This document shows positions 13,901-28,900 of a DNA stretch of 64,000 nucleotides, piece after piece. The DNA comes from Mytilus californianus (Eukaryota > Mollusca > Bivalvia > Mytilida > Mytilidae): NCBI RefSeq assembly GCF_021869535.1, contig NW_026262581.1, forward strand, positions 78,707,955-78,771,954, written 5' to 3'. Every line of letters begins with the position of its first letter. The stretch's first letter is position 1. The position numbers were made by a program, and so were the translations under genes. Under the pieces are notes generated by a model that made no database searches, was not told the DNA's origin, and saw only the letters and a list, made by a program, of their open reading frames with translations.

Positions 13901-16900
13901 CTAACAAGATATTATGCATGGTACTTTATATAATGCTTTACTTTTGACTAGAGGCCGACGATAAACTCCTGTGATCTATACATGTAGACTTCAAACAACT
14001 AGCAAGATCACCAGGGCACGCTTATGCATATACAATATTTTGTAGATTTTAATATATATGGTGGCCAGGTTAATACAAATATTCCAATTTTCAAATTGAT
14101 GAGAATTGCAGTTGCTAATTTTACGGCAGTAGCATGGATAATATTGTACCTGTTTCAGAACCTTGACACCTTCATGTATTGGTCTTGGTAACCCAGCTAA
14201 AGATGTAAAATCATTCTTTACATGGAAACCAACAAATTTCTTCCTTGTGTGCTCTAAAAATAACTCTAAATCTTTTTGTCTGAAAAAAATAAATAAGGAT
14301 AAATAAAACTGAAATTCAAAGAAACTAATTTAATTCTCTTGCAATCACTCATGACATAAAATGAGAATGGCTAAAAATATTTAAGTTGTAAAATGTTTTT
14401 TTTACTATTTCCCATTTAAAAAATTTCTAATATACCATAATATACCAAATCACAGAAGCATAAATATTTTAAAAGAGTTGATCAGTCACAATACTAGTTT
14501 AGCAACATTTTTCTGCAGTCTTATTCTTTAGATATCAGAAAAGTCGTCTGATCTGTAATTTTACCAATTGTGTCCTATTCTGGATTGTGACATTTAGACT
14601 TGAGTGTGAATTCCCATGGCAGGTGATACATACCTAGCAGTAGATGCTTACCTTGTCCATGCATCCAGTCTCTTCTTTTGGAGTTCATGCCAATCCCTCG
14701 ATTTTTGTTTGTTACCTTGATTTGCCTCCAAATCGATATACCGGTACAAGATTTGAACATCAGTTAACTACTGTCACCTAAATTTATCCTTGCAATATGT
14801 CTATAAGCTTTTTTAGTGGCTGTCATCTCTTTTTGATGACAAAATCACCCAAAATGTTCACACAACTTGTGGATAGTTGTCTCATTAGCAATCATACCAC
14901 ATCTCCTTATTTTTATACACATGAGCTCAATTCCTACCTAACTTTAGGTTTCCATGGTAGTATTCTATATTGTGGAACTGTTGGTGTTGAGGGTCTAGGT
15001 GGTGTTGGTGGTAGCTGTTCATCATCACCATTTGGTTTTATTCCGTCTACATCTTTCATCAGATCATCCGCATCATTCCCATTTTCAAAGGGGTCATCAT
15101 TCAAACTACTCTGTTTAACCAAGATCTTTATAATGCGATGTTGCCGAGCAAGCCATACAGTGCCCGTAGAAAGATAGGATAGATGGCGCACAGAAAAGAG
15201 GTTAGAAAAGCAAGCATATTAGCAGAAGAGCACACATATTAATATATTACACCATACAAATGTACCAAATGCACAAGCTGTCTCTATTATTAGCAATTAA
15301 AGGGGGAGGGTAGGAGGGGGTCTCATCCAGAATTCTAGTGAAAATAATGAGTCCGTTCGAGCATCACAATATAATTATATCTTGAATTCACAACAATTTA
15401 ACTGGCTAATCCCCAAATTCCCACGAATCAAACGGCTGAATCCAAAATTCCTTAAAAAAGGCCTTCCACACCTCATTCACATGTTAATTTTCATATCCTT
15501 TCCTTTTCTGTTTAATCATCTGAGTCCTTTTAAAAAATAAATGGGGAATGTGTCCATGGGTCACAGATGATGCCCCCGCTTGCATATCATATAAAGTTAT
15601 AAAGGGACATAACTGAAGAATGGTAAAAGTGACCCAACCCAAATTTGTACTTGATCTGAGTTTTGTGGTAATAAGTATTGTGTATAAGTTTCATAAAATT
15701 TGGTTGAGGCAAACTTAAGTTAGAGAACGGAAACGAAATTCAGCAATTTTTCCATTTGTAAAGGGGCATAACTCTAGAACAGTAAAAGTGACACCACCAA
15801 AATTCAAACTTGATCTGTTTTTTGTGGTAATAAGCATTATGTATAAGTTTCATAACATTTGGTTGAGGCTAACTTAAGAAAGAGAATGGAAACGAAAATT
15901 TCAGCAATTTTCCCATTTGTAAAGAGGCATAACTCTAAAACGGTTAAAGTTACGCCACCAAAATTCAAACGTGATCTGTGTTTTGTTGTAATAAGCATTG
16001 TGTATAAGTTTCATAACATTTGGTTGAGGCAAACTAAAGTTAGAGAATGGAAACCAACTTTGGAACGTATGTACGTACAGACGGACAAGGGCAAAATTAA
16101 TGCCCCCTCCACTACAGCGGGAGCATTAAAAACATGAGGTTGACTGGAAGTGGTCTTCATAATTATCAAAAAGTAACCATTCTTTGTCTTTGAATTATTT
16201 ACCAGACATTAAAGCACAGTTTAAATTCTATAATTTTATGTTCTACTTTTGGAAAACCCCATAATCATTCAATTATAAAATTGAATAAGCACAAGATATG
16301 CCTTTTGTATGCATACTGAAATTGTTGCAAGAAATAAATGGGTCATTGTAGAAGGCATTCAATCCAAATTAGGTAAAATGACCCTACTGAAAAGTTGCAA
16401 AATATCTTTAATAGAAGTTAAATAATTGCCTGAAATTTGATGCTTAAAATGTTTGATAAATGAGTCACCCATTAAAAACAAAATTGCTGTGTACATTTGT
16501 TACATGTGACATTGTTAGTTATAGTTATATATATATATACAAGTAAACAAATCTAAACCAAAATCATGCACTCTTACAGATCATTATCAGACATAATACA
16601 TGTACAAACAGTTATGTACGCCAACATATTTGAAAGTGATGTAAATGGATACGATAACCTAAATCTACTGTGGGATTCATTTATTTTCATGGATACTTAT
16701 TTTTGTATATTTGTATTTTCGTGGATATTTGATGTCATTGTTTTGACAAAGTCTGAATACAAGCCTATTAAAAATTTGTACTTCTATGAACATCTAAATT
16801 CATGGTTTACTTATGCAAACAAAATCCATAAAAATTGGTTTTTCATTAATAATGAATCCACAGAACTTTTTTTTCCAACAACCAGTATTGCTTATTGCTT

Positions 16901-19900
16901 ATTGTAAATAGAACTCTTTTTATCTAATATACTTTAACCATGGGACAATTTGTGAAATATTATTGGAATTTGTTGAGGTTAAATTCAATAAATCTTATAA
17001 TGTTGAGAAGTGAGTTTTTTTTTCAAAGTTTTTCTAAAACAGACATAATTATATTTCATTACGATTTGGTTCCTTTTTGAATGAGCCATTTCTCAGCCTC
17101 ATAAACAAGATCTCCATCACAGACAACAACAAACCAAAACCTTTTTTAGCAGCTGCATATACATAAAACAATTTATTGCTGTATATAATAACATGAAAAA
17201 AACAAAGACATGCTTATACAACAGGACATGAACTTTCAATTGACAAACTGAGAGAAAAAAGTTGAAAAAATGTTAACAAAAAAAAACCTAAAATGAAAAA
17301 GTAAAAGAGAAATAATAAGGAAGTGTACATTAATCATTAACTTTAATCTCTATAAGAGTAGTATCATTAACTTTTAACATGATTTTAGATTCATTAAACA
17401 ATAAAATCTCTGACTGAGAGTTTATATCACATCCTCCATATAGCTAAAATCTGCCAAATATAAGCATTGAAAAGGCTTAAGGTGTTTGAACATGGCCATA
17501 CTATCTCATATAACTGATCAAAATTAGCTGCCATCTGCTGTTAAATTATTACAGGGAATGCTCATGATTGTGGGTGATTCACTCTGAAATATCTATGTAT
17601 ATTCCATAAGCAATATAAGACAGGGTTGTAAAACCTTCTATCAACCCCACCAACATTGTATATGCAACAACAGGAAGGATGATATATAACTGACTAATAT
17701 GAAAAGGTTCTATTATAATAGACATGTACCAACATTTTTATATGTATGTAAAAAAAAAACCAATTCATTCCACTGAGAAAAAGTCAACTCATGTTACAGA
17801 AATTGGACATGTGAAGAATGTAGTTAAACCTTTTAGTCAGAGGTACATAATTCAATCAAGGAATAGGTACCATAATAGATCATGTGATCACTAACTAAAG
17901 ACCAGGATGTTAGTACAATCTTTTTTTATACAAATTTCCGATTGACTTGTTAAAACTTAGGAAACTGTTTATTGGAATATTTTGGCAGAGTGTCTATGTA
18001 AGTGTCAAACTTTTCATCACTTTTCTTTCAATTTTCTACATTTACAGCAATCTTCGTCATGGTACTAACTCCTAAAGGCAAACCATGCAACAAACAACTT
18101 GCTTCAAGTCCTTTTAATAATTAAATAGATTATATCACATAAATTGTTCACATTTATCCCAATAAAAAAATTCTTACATCATTATACCATCTCTGAAATT
18201 ATTTTGTAGGGCTCACTTTCTGATAATTTTTTTTTTTAAAGTACCATATACCAAATTGTTTGATCTGGACGAGGATTGAGCCCACAACCTCATAAGGAGG
18301 TTCTCATGTACATGATGTATTATCCCTATCTATCATTTTCCTTAGACAGTAACATGCACTTGTAAGGGAGATAATTTACATACTGATAGAAGCCAAGTAT
18401 AGTCTGTTAATAACTAGAAGGACTTAAAATAGATAAACTACAACTGCTTTAAAAATTGTTAGTCTTAAATAAGATCAGTGTAGCCTAAGTCACAAAGGCG
18501 GATAAATTTGTATGATGTTTTTTCATTCAATAAATTGTAATCATTTCAAAGTTACAAATGTGCCCACTGTTGTGACCTTAAAATTATTATAGTTGTTGAG
18601 ATAGCAGCTAAATCTTTACATTTTTAATAATGGCTTAAAACAGTAGAAACTTTCAAATAATTATATTAAGTCACTGAGCATTCATTTATTTTCATGGATA
18701 TCAATTTTTGTGGATTGAGGAAAAATTTCATGGATATTTGATTTCGTGGTTTTGCCTTTGAAGTCTGAATCTGAATACAAGCCTATAGAAAGTTTGTACT
18801 TTGTTGAACATTTAAATTTGTGGTTTACCAATACACTGTACCCTTGAATTCCGCTAAAATTGATATCCTAGGAATGATAACAAATCCACAGAAACTTATT
18901 GTGGGTACATCAAAATAAAGACAACTTGACATCATTGATAAAGATGTCATCAATATACTTTTGAAATCCCCCACCCAGAAATCATTTTAACTAACTTCTG
19001 CTACATTTCTAACAACTATAATATATACTAGCGCATGATTAGAAGGCCATGCTGAGGATTCTGTTTATAAGGATTTGTTTATCATATGATGCATTGCAAT
19101 GCCAAATACTGACAAACCTTCATCATAAACAGATCATCCTATACAAAATAGGTAGAAATCATTAAAAATAGTTAACAAGAGTTTAACTCTTATATATTGT
19201 AGTTAAACAAAAAAATGAAGAATAACTGAAGTATTTCGTTAGTATGGAAATATTATACATTGACTAGAATTTCTAGGAAAGTTAAGTGAGTAAATATATG
19301 GTTGATATAATTTTATTGCATCTGGCATCCTATGTCCAAGATTGTTCAGTGTGTTAACATCTAATGCAAGTTAATGACATTCAGTAAATATAAAACATTC
19401 AATCTAACCATGGAAAATTCAACTTGCACCTTTAAAAATTTCTTGTCAGTCCCATTAGACAAGCTGATTTTTTATTGACCTTTATATCTCCAAATTCTAT
19501 GCATTATTTTGAGAATAGGTACATGTATAATCTTAAAATCAGTTAACCACTAGTGATGATGAGTGTGTTTAACGACCTTGACTGGCTATAAATCCCTTGC
19601 AAGGTCGGTGTTAACCAATGTTGATTGATCAGTCAATATAAATATTTCACTTTCATAAATAAATAGTCAAAAAAGGTACCGAGCGAACGATATAAAACTC
19701 AGTTTTTGGAAATACTACTACGGAGGTAAATATCCATTACTGATTAGTTTGTAAAAAACTTTCCATGGCTAAATTAAACTTTGTATGAACATCACTTTAT
19801 TTTCAAACATCTGTCATAAAAAATAACTTAATAATATTTCAAACACTACATATTGAGAGATAATTATCATAAATATTTCCAAATTCTAAAAGGTAAATTG

Positions 19901-22900
19901 TAAATTTTCATAAAATGTGCAATTCAAAACTAGGAATCAAAAATTGCATGAAACTGAATAAGAACATAAATGATTTTTGAACAAAACATAAAACACTAAT
20001 CTCAAAAATTAATTCAAAATAGGGTTAGAAGGGAACAAATGAAAAATTTCCTGCTTAATATGAGAGTTAAAAGACAGATGGAATATGTGAATACATACCC
20101 GCTTTCCTCCCCTGAAAGCTCTGCGTGGAAGTTGTTGTTCTATCAAATCTACAGCTGAAGCTGGTGGGGATGAGGCTCTCATGTTCTTACAGACTTCATA
20201 TGTATCTTCTGGTAGGGGAGATAATCCATGAGACTCTCTTACTTTGTTTTTTGTATCTTGTAAATCTTTTAATCCTCCCAAGCAAATCTAAAATGAAAAT
20301 ATTTATATGATCTTTAGCAAAATTTCATTGATTCAAAAATTAATTTTTAAAAAATCTGCACTTCATTCAGATTTCATTAATGAACGTGTTAATATTGTAA
20401 TGAGGAATTTTATTCTAATTTCTGTGATATGGATATTTAAATATAATCCCTGTAGTAGCTTTTATTTGTTTGCTTTTTATCAATATTTCCCTCAAAATAA
20501 ATTCTTCACTTTATCATATATGTTGGTAAATTTGCAAACAACTCACCATTTAAACTTTAAACTATCGATTCTAGTAAATAACCTGAACCAAAATAATAAA
20601 AAGACTTTCCAATTCTTCAAAATAACATATTAGATATAAAAATTTTGAAAAAAAATCAAAAAGAAAATGAATTTCATTAAAAATTAAAAATGGAGACATT
20701 ACAGGATGATATACTCACCAATGTTATTTTCCAAAGTAACAATAAAACTTTTTTCATTGGAAAATGTGGAGCATTTCCACTGCAGAACTTTGTTACCATG
20801 ACAAACAAACTCACAAGTAAGACAGAATCTCCAATATATGGCTGAACTGTAATAAATAACAAATTTTTATTATGTTTTTTTAATAAAATAGACAATACTT
20901 ATAAATTGCAAGCATCTGTATAGTGCGGAGTGATTGCTCCTAGAAATCGTTATAATGACAAGCTGCACTGGTCAAACTTAAAATATGCGACTACACACGA
21001 TTTTCTAATGTTTTTAATATAATGGACACATATGTATACTGTATGCATGTGATCCAAATGCAATGGTGGTGATATTTTTCTTTGCCCCATCTCACCAAAA
21101 TGCATATTTTGTCTTTTTCTATTTTATGCACATAAATACTTTAGTATCCTGTTATCCTTTTCATGTGTTAGTGGAATGTCTAAAAGTCAAAGTAGAAGGA
21201 ACCTGATATAACTATTTGACTTATTCAAAGTTCAAGTTATCCCAGGTTATAATTTACATTATGATTAACATTTATTCATTTTTCTGTTAATTGTGTACCT
21301 GATATCTTCAACCTTGTATATTTAATGTTCAAAATAGTACACCAATTTTTACAACAATATCTTATTATAAGGTACCAATACAAACATTCAACACACGCTG
21401 TAGCTGGAATTTTTAATGAACTTTAGTTTTAATATTTTAAAATCATTCATATTCAATTAATTTTAATTCTCATGATTTTTTTTTAATCTTAAATTGATTT
21501 TATTGGCTTAGGTCTTTTGACTCATTCAACTATTACCTCGATTAAAATGTGTTCAACAAACCCAATTTTTCAGCAAACAAGATTTCAAATCAAGCAGGAT
21601 TGACTCATCAGGGGTAAAAATTTCTTGAGCAGATGGATATCTCATCATGACTGACAAAATATTTTGACTTACTAGTATCTGACTTTTTCAGGTTTGATTG
21701 TAGTCTCAACTTTTCTTTCTGACCAAATGAAATTATGTCAAAAATGTTGAATAATCTGGACCTGGTTGTTCATCTCTTGGTTAAATTTTAACCAAATTTA
21801 ACCAAGGGTTAAATATCATAACACTTGGTTAAAATTAAACCATAGGTTATTTTCTGTTGTTCATCCTGTGGTTAAATTTAACCCTTTGTTAAATCCTTGG
21901 TTAAATGATTCAGATTTAACCTTGCTTCGAACTTCGGTTAAAATTTTAACCAAGGAATAGTTTTGTCTAAAAGTATGATTCCCTGTTTATTACTAGATTG
22001 GAAAGGTCACTAAATATTTGATACGACATCTTCTTCGTTTTCTACGACCATAAGTAATCAAAAACTGATTATTACGTTTTACAGTCCTTCCCCCTTTTTA
22101 GTAGGTTATTTTTATATAATTATATTTCTTGACCAAACAGTTTTTCTAGGACTGGAGAAAAGTGTTCATAATTCTTATTTTTATAAAAATGAACATTCAA
22201 TGAAAATTTAACCATGGGTTACGTAACCAAGAGTTAAAAAGAAGTTGAACAACGGAATTTTAACCCTTGGTTATGTAACCCTCAGTTAAAAGATTTAACC
22301 CTGGGTTATATTTAAACTAGGGTTATATTCAAACAAGGGTTATATTACACCGAGAGATAAACAACCGGGTCCTGATGACGCATCAAGACTGTAGATGTTA
22401 TCTTTACAAGTGTAATGCTCATATTAAGTTTTTTAACAAAAGAGGTGTAACTTAGAAATGAACTTGAACAAAAAAGTTGAAAATGTAGGTCAAAGTGACC
22501 TAGTTTTTTACTGAAAACTAATATACACCATGAGACAAATCTTTACATCAAGTTATATGATTAAGGTTGCTGAGTGGAAATCTGTTCAATTATAATGTCA
22601 TTCTATTTGATCAAAATGTAGATTTTGGATTAAAACATATTTAATAGCTTACCCAATTCCTCTGTAAAAAGTTCTCTATTTCGTTTATGTTCCTCTGTTT
22701 CAGATTGTAATGGTACTCTCATGGTTTCTACCATAGTGTACAATACATTTAATATCATCCTAAAAAATAATGATATATAGATTCATCTAATAGCTTTATT
22801 AGAAGACGATTGTTTAATATATAATTATAACACTACCTTTCAGCAGCTACCCGGTACAATTCAATTAATATTATTCAAGAAAAAATACCTTAACCCTAAT

Positions 22901-25900
22901 AGTTCAGTCTCTTCCCGTGATCAACTCTCCCACTTGTGAGGGCTTGAACACTTGATACAATAAAAACCTGTCACGAATCCAGGATTTTGATTGGCACTCT
23001 CTGCATGAGAGAGCAAATCAGCAGGTAGCTTAATGTTATCGAGGTAGGAAAATTAAATTTAGAAGAAATAAGAATTTTTCACAGGTCAAACATTTGGTTT
23101 TTTCCCCCCTCATACTGTAAACCAACTAATTTTCGCAAGCAATTTATTTTTTCGTGAATTTCGTGAATAGAAAAATAACGCGAATATAAATCCTTGCGAA
23201 TAGGTAAAACTTGGATCTCTCCTTATTCAACTACATCAAGTAAATTTGAAAATCATGAAATTAAATCGCCGCAGAGTGGGCTAGAAAAGGCAAAACATGA
23301 AATGAAGTATCTGCGAAAATAAGTTGGTTTACAGTATCTAATTGTCTGCTATAGATACTGTTGGTTTGGTTATGGTTAAGGATTCTGATACTTACCTAAG
23401 ATCTAAACTATCACAATATGTTTTGCTTATTTGACTTAGACACTTACCTAAGATCTAGACTATCTGCTAAAGATACTGCTGGTTTGATCAAGGCATTTGC
23501 TGCAGCTTTTCCATTTCTAAAATGATTGATACATTTGACATGTAGTTTAAAAATTCGTAAAGTATACATAAAATAGAAAAAAGCAAGTGCATTGCTTATT
23601 TCAACTTAATTTTATCTTACAAAGTACTCTCACATATTTTAATTGAAATCTTTGATCATGTATATTATGCTTGATCATGTATATGGGTAATAAATTATTA
23701 TACTATGGTCATGCAATGAAAGGAAGTATGATCAACATGCAATCTGTGATTTGTTTGTTTTTACAGAAATTTAAATAAAAATCAATTTTTCTTTCTACAA
23801 GTACATCATACGTTTTGTTTTGTCCTATTGCCACTCATTTGACTGAATGGGGTAGATGTTTCATTTTTTCCTATTGCCACTCATTTGGCAAAAGGGTATA
23901 TGTTTTGATTTTGTTCTATTGCCACTCATTTGAAAGGAGGGGCTAGATGTTTTTGCTATTCATTTGGCAAAAGGCATAGATTCTTTTTTGTCCTATTACC
24001 ACTAATATTTGACAGAAGGGGGAAGATATTTCGCTTTGTCCTATTGCCATTCATTAGGCAGAAGAGGTAGATGTTTTTTTATTTGTCCTATTGTCACTCA
24101 TTTGGCAAAAAGGCTCTAGATGTTTTGTTTTGTCCTATTGCCACTCATTTGACAGGAGGGGGTTGATGTTTTATTTTGTCCTATTGCCTTGTTTGGCAGA
24201 AGGGGGTAGGCATCTTTTATCGACACCTCTCACTGTGGATAGGATAATTATGGAAAATGAACTGGGAAAAAAACATGAGCAGGTTAATAAATTCAAACCC
24301 TCTGCTCCCAAGATTTGTAAATATTTGGCAAAGTCCAAGTTTTGCAAAGGGAAATCCCCAAAATTCTTTTAGCCTGATTCAGAGCAAAATAAAAGTAGGA
24401 GGTAGACAATTACAATGTTATTAAGAACTGAAGATCTTGTGTATAAGTGTCACTAAATTCCAGGTTTAAGAGAAGACTCAGTGTATGGACAACAGAAAAG
24501 AACGAAAAATAAATGGACATATATTGATCATTAAATATCTTCCACTCCACTATATATGCTGTGGTTATAAATAGTACATACTCAGTTTCGAAGGATAATA
24601 GTTCAACAAAAGAAGTAAAAATTCCTTGTTCATATAACATGTGCACATTTCTGTGTTCCCAGTCCATCTGTTCTTCTAGTGTACTGCATTCTCCAAAAAC
24701 ACCTGGATAAAAAAAATACAGTGAATTCATTAATTTTTATGGGTACCAATTTTCCTGGATTAAGGAAAATCAATTCATGTATAATTGATTTCGAGGTTTT
24801 GCAATCTACAGAAAACTTGTAATTCGTTGAACATTAGCACTATCATCAGATATAAGTTTAAAACTTCCCATAGCACGATTTATGTGTACTTTGTTATTTA
24901 TGACCTATACATTTCAAGGAAGAATATTTTCACTGAACCATATTATAAGATACTAAGGAAAACTTAAGATGTTGTTATTCAATGCAAGAGGTATGTAAAG
25001 GTAGACAGCTAAACATTCAAGGGTTAACTTTATCTGAAGAAATTGCTAAGTCAATTTGGGGATATAGTAAACCCAAAAACCAAGGAATTAATAAAATAAA
25101 AAAAACGGTGCAAAGCTTGCATACATGCACATAAGGAAATGAATATATCTAGGCAGCTTCTGTTCAGTGGTATAGGATGAGATATTAATTAGGCATGTGT
25201 TCCACACACTGAACTTTATTGAAATTCCATTTCTAGCTATTATCAAGGTGATTTGAAAATAAAATAAGAGCGAAGTTTTAAATTTGACCAATGACCTTAG
25301 ATATTGGAGAAGTTTGGGATTAAAGATGAATGCAGAAATACATTAAGACTCCCTGACCTTGGATATTGGAGAAGTTTAGGATTAAAGATGAATGCAGAAA
25401 TACATTACGACTCCCTGTTTGGCAATGGGGAAACCATTTTAAATCAAAATGATTTAGAATTAAGATGGAACATGCACAACTTCAGAATCATTCACCATTC
25501 TGCTGGCGTCCTTGTTGGCCACACTTACCTTGAACAAGATAAAGAACAGCATGAACAGCGTTTGTTCTCCTTTCTTCACTGGCGATTTCTAGTTCGTTTT
25601 GTAGGTACACTATGTGTTTCTTTCTTATTTCACTTGATGTCTCTGTCCACTTGTCATACCCTGCAATATAAATTGACTCAAATTTATTTGTAATAAAAAA
25701 AGATTCATTGTATACAGTTCTTGTCCTGTTTTGTTCATAGGTGTCCTTGTTCTCCGAAGGTTTATTTATACTTACAAATAATTAAAACACTTCATAAGAT
25801 GAATCAAAAAGCTCTAGCAATTAAATATATGTCCCATATATTTTGGTTGCTTAATCAAACTGTAGTAAAAATTATATAGAGGGTCACCTGAGTCCAAATT

Positions 25901-28900
25901 ACTCACCCAGTGAAAAAAGTGTCAGCCTAATAATGAGGACCTTTAATTGTACATTCTAGTTCCATTTTGTGAGGACGATTATTTTTTGCAATTTACCCTT
26001 TTAACCTAGATCCATTACCTTTTGAGATATATATAAGAGCCAAAAACTGCACTAATGAAGCAAAAAGTAGTAAAAATTAACATTATAGAGGCAATTACTC
26101 CAACACAGGTTGTCCAGATTTCTGAAATTTTCAGAGTAGTTACATGTAGATCTTGTCATGCTGATTATTTTTGTAATTTTCATTTATAATCTAGCTCTTG
26201 TAATATTCAAGATATTAACTGCAAAAAACTGCAAAAATCAGTCATATAGATATTTCACTGGCAATAACTCTGAAACAGGTACTTGGATTTTTTTCTTTTT
26301 TCATGTTAGCTACAACCTGTCGTGCTGGTCATTTTTGCAATTTCCATTTTTAGCCTAGCTCCTATAGTTTTAAAGATATCAGACTAAAACTGTGAAAATT
26401 AGTAAAATCAAACATTTCTTGGGCCATTACTCCATATAAGATCTACACATTTTAATATTTATTTCAATGTTTTGATTCATACTTGGTTTTCAATGCCAAC
26501 AAAAAATCTTTAAAATGTTTTAATTGAGAATTCTGTAATAATAACCGTTAACCTTCGACTTTTTGACGATGATCATTAATTGATTTTTTTTATTTAACAA
26601 CAAATTTTAGTTTTTAACCAGAAGCGACCCTAGAAACTTGACTAAAAAATATTAATTGTATTTTATAACCCAAAATCTTACAAACTTCAGCTACATGTAC
26701 TACGTAGAAGATAGAGTAAACAGATTATTACATGCAAAGCCAAATACAGGTAATATCAGAGCAAATAATATAATTAAATCATGGTTTTCTGTAAAACATA
26801 CTTCCAACTTTAAGTTAATAAACTATTAAGATTTCAGTGAATTTTTGTGTAATTACATGTATATTGAATTATTTCAAAATATTTTTCATCCTTCTTTGAA
26901 ATAGGTCTTTTAGGCACATTGTTTACATTTTGCTAATTCTTCAGTCTCTAAATTGTTACCTTTTGCCTTGAATCCTTCTTCAAAGCACTTTCTATTTAAT
27001 GCAAACTCACATTCTTCTGTGTAACTGTATAATTCTACAATATATAAATATGATTGTATGAAAATCAGAATTTACAATATACATGTTTCTCTAATTCTTT
27101 GGTAATTTAACCCTTTCTGTACCCATTGTTTAAAATATATGGACAATGTGTCCATGGGACACAGATGATGTCCCCGCTTGAATATAACGTTATAAAGGGA
27201 CATGAACTAGAGAACTGTAAAAGTGAAGCCACCCAAATTGGAACTTGATCTGAGTTTTGTGGAAATAAGCATTGTGTGTAAGTTTCAAAACATTTGGTTG
27301 AGGCAAACTGAAGTCAGAGAAACGAAACAAAAATTCATCCATTTTTCCATTTATAAAGGGCATAACTCAAGAACGGTAAAAGTGACGCAACCCAAATTCA
27401 AACTTGATCTGTGTTTTGTGGTAATAAGAATTGTGTTTAAGTGTCATAATATTTGGTTGAGGCAAACTAAAGTTAGAGAACAGAAACTAATTTTGGCTCA
27501 GACTTGATAATTCAACTTTCTTGATTGCATTAAAAGAAAAATTGGGTTCATCCATTACAAATTTTATTATAGTATATACACCTTAGAATATTTCTGATAA
27601 TCAATTAGGTATTGTCTTTTGGTCAACAGACAACTTTTGAGTTCGTTGCATTTCTGTCAAAAACTTTGGTTTGAGTGAACATCATTCCTGCGTTTAAAGG
27701 CATCGTAACTTCCTTCCCATGCTGAGCAAGTGGTTGAAAAAATATAATGCTATATTGCACCAATAATTCGGCAATTTAATTCTTATAATTAATAATCAGC
27801 ACTGCTGTCATTAGGGAATTGTGATTAAGTAGCTATGGAACAAACATTATTTGAGTTTATCCTACATAATGATGATTACGAAGACGCTTGATGAACTTTA
27901 ATAGTGCTGGGAATCAGGCGATCCCCTCTATCTGGTAAATGATGTCATAAAGGCATGCATAATTGACGAACTTTTCTGGTGAAGGACATAACTCGAAAGT
28001 GATCTATTGCCTAACACCACTTTTATCTGTACCTGACATTTCACTCTGGTAAGTGTCTGCATCATCATACAAAAATTCTATATCTGGACTATCTGTCATA
28101 CTCTGGAAAACAAAAGGACATAATTACCTAATTATACATAAACAGTCACCTTTACTCAAAATATTTAAATGAACTAGAGGTAAAAAAAAGTACTTTTCAA
28201 TTTATTAAAATACAGGTAATTGTTTTCTGTGAGTGTATGTCTTTTATAATTACAAAATGTATTACGTCATAATCTCTAATCTCTTAGTCTCAAATTGGAT
28301 ACTATCTGAATTCTATGGAACTGAAATTTTACTAAAAATACAAAATTATCGAAATTTCAGCAGTCCTGTCTGTCCTGACCACCAAAAATCAGGCAGGTCC
28401 ACCAATTTTGAGAGTATTGGTGGTCCTGATCTCAAAATTACAGTTTGTTGTGGTTTAATTCTTTTTAAGCTGTCTGGTATTGAGTATAGCTCCAGATTAC
28501 AAAATGTATATCTATATTAGATATGAACCCATACAATTATTGTGCAAATTAATGGTCTAATCTTATTTATACCTACAATTGTGGATATAATTGATAGTAA
28601 AAATTTCCTACAAATAGAGGACCACAAAATATTTACTGGGACCATCAGATTTATAGTCTTGTTGGTCCTAATAACCAACAGACCAGAAGGGATTTTGAGA
28701 ACCCTGAAATTTATGGCTCAGCAGAGACATGTTATTCCTTATATATTACATGCAAGTGTTTCTGCTCTAAGTTAGCTCAAATTGTGGAATCACTGACAGT
28801 ATGATATAAGGATATGTGGTATGATTGTATTGCCAATGAAACAACTATCCACCAAAGACCAAATTACCTTGTGTAGATAATATCAACGATAACCTACAGT

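Larger units (their letters stand above)
15126..20098 (-). other. STRIP1: STRIP intron 9 (5 kb)
   Basis: Longest intron apart from intron 1. It holds a tandem repeat (15540-16135) and two family A MITEs (16668-16864, 18674-18893). The rest, including 16870-18670 and 18900-20090, is AT-rich with no gene or repeat that I recognise. Confidence 0.7.

Noticed and set aside
14797..15177. 126-aa plus-strand ORF
   Set aside because: Antisense of STRIP exon 10 and flanking intron.
18240..18310. Possible tRNA-like B box ('gaggattgagcccacaacct')
   Set aside because: No A box, acceptor stem or SINE tail could be paired with it.
24091..24372. 93-aa ORF
   Set aside because: Mostly translation of the ~55-bp tandem repeat.
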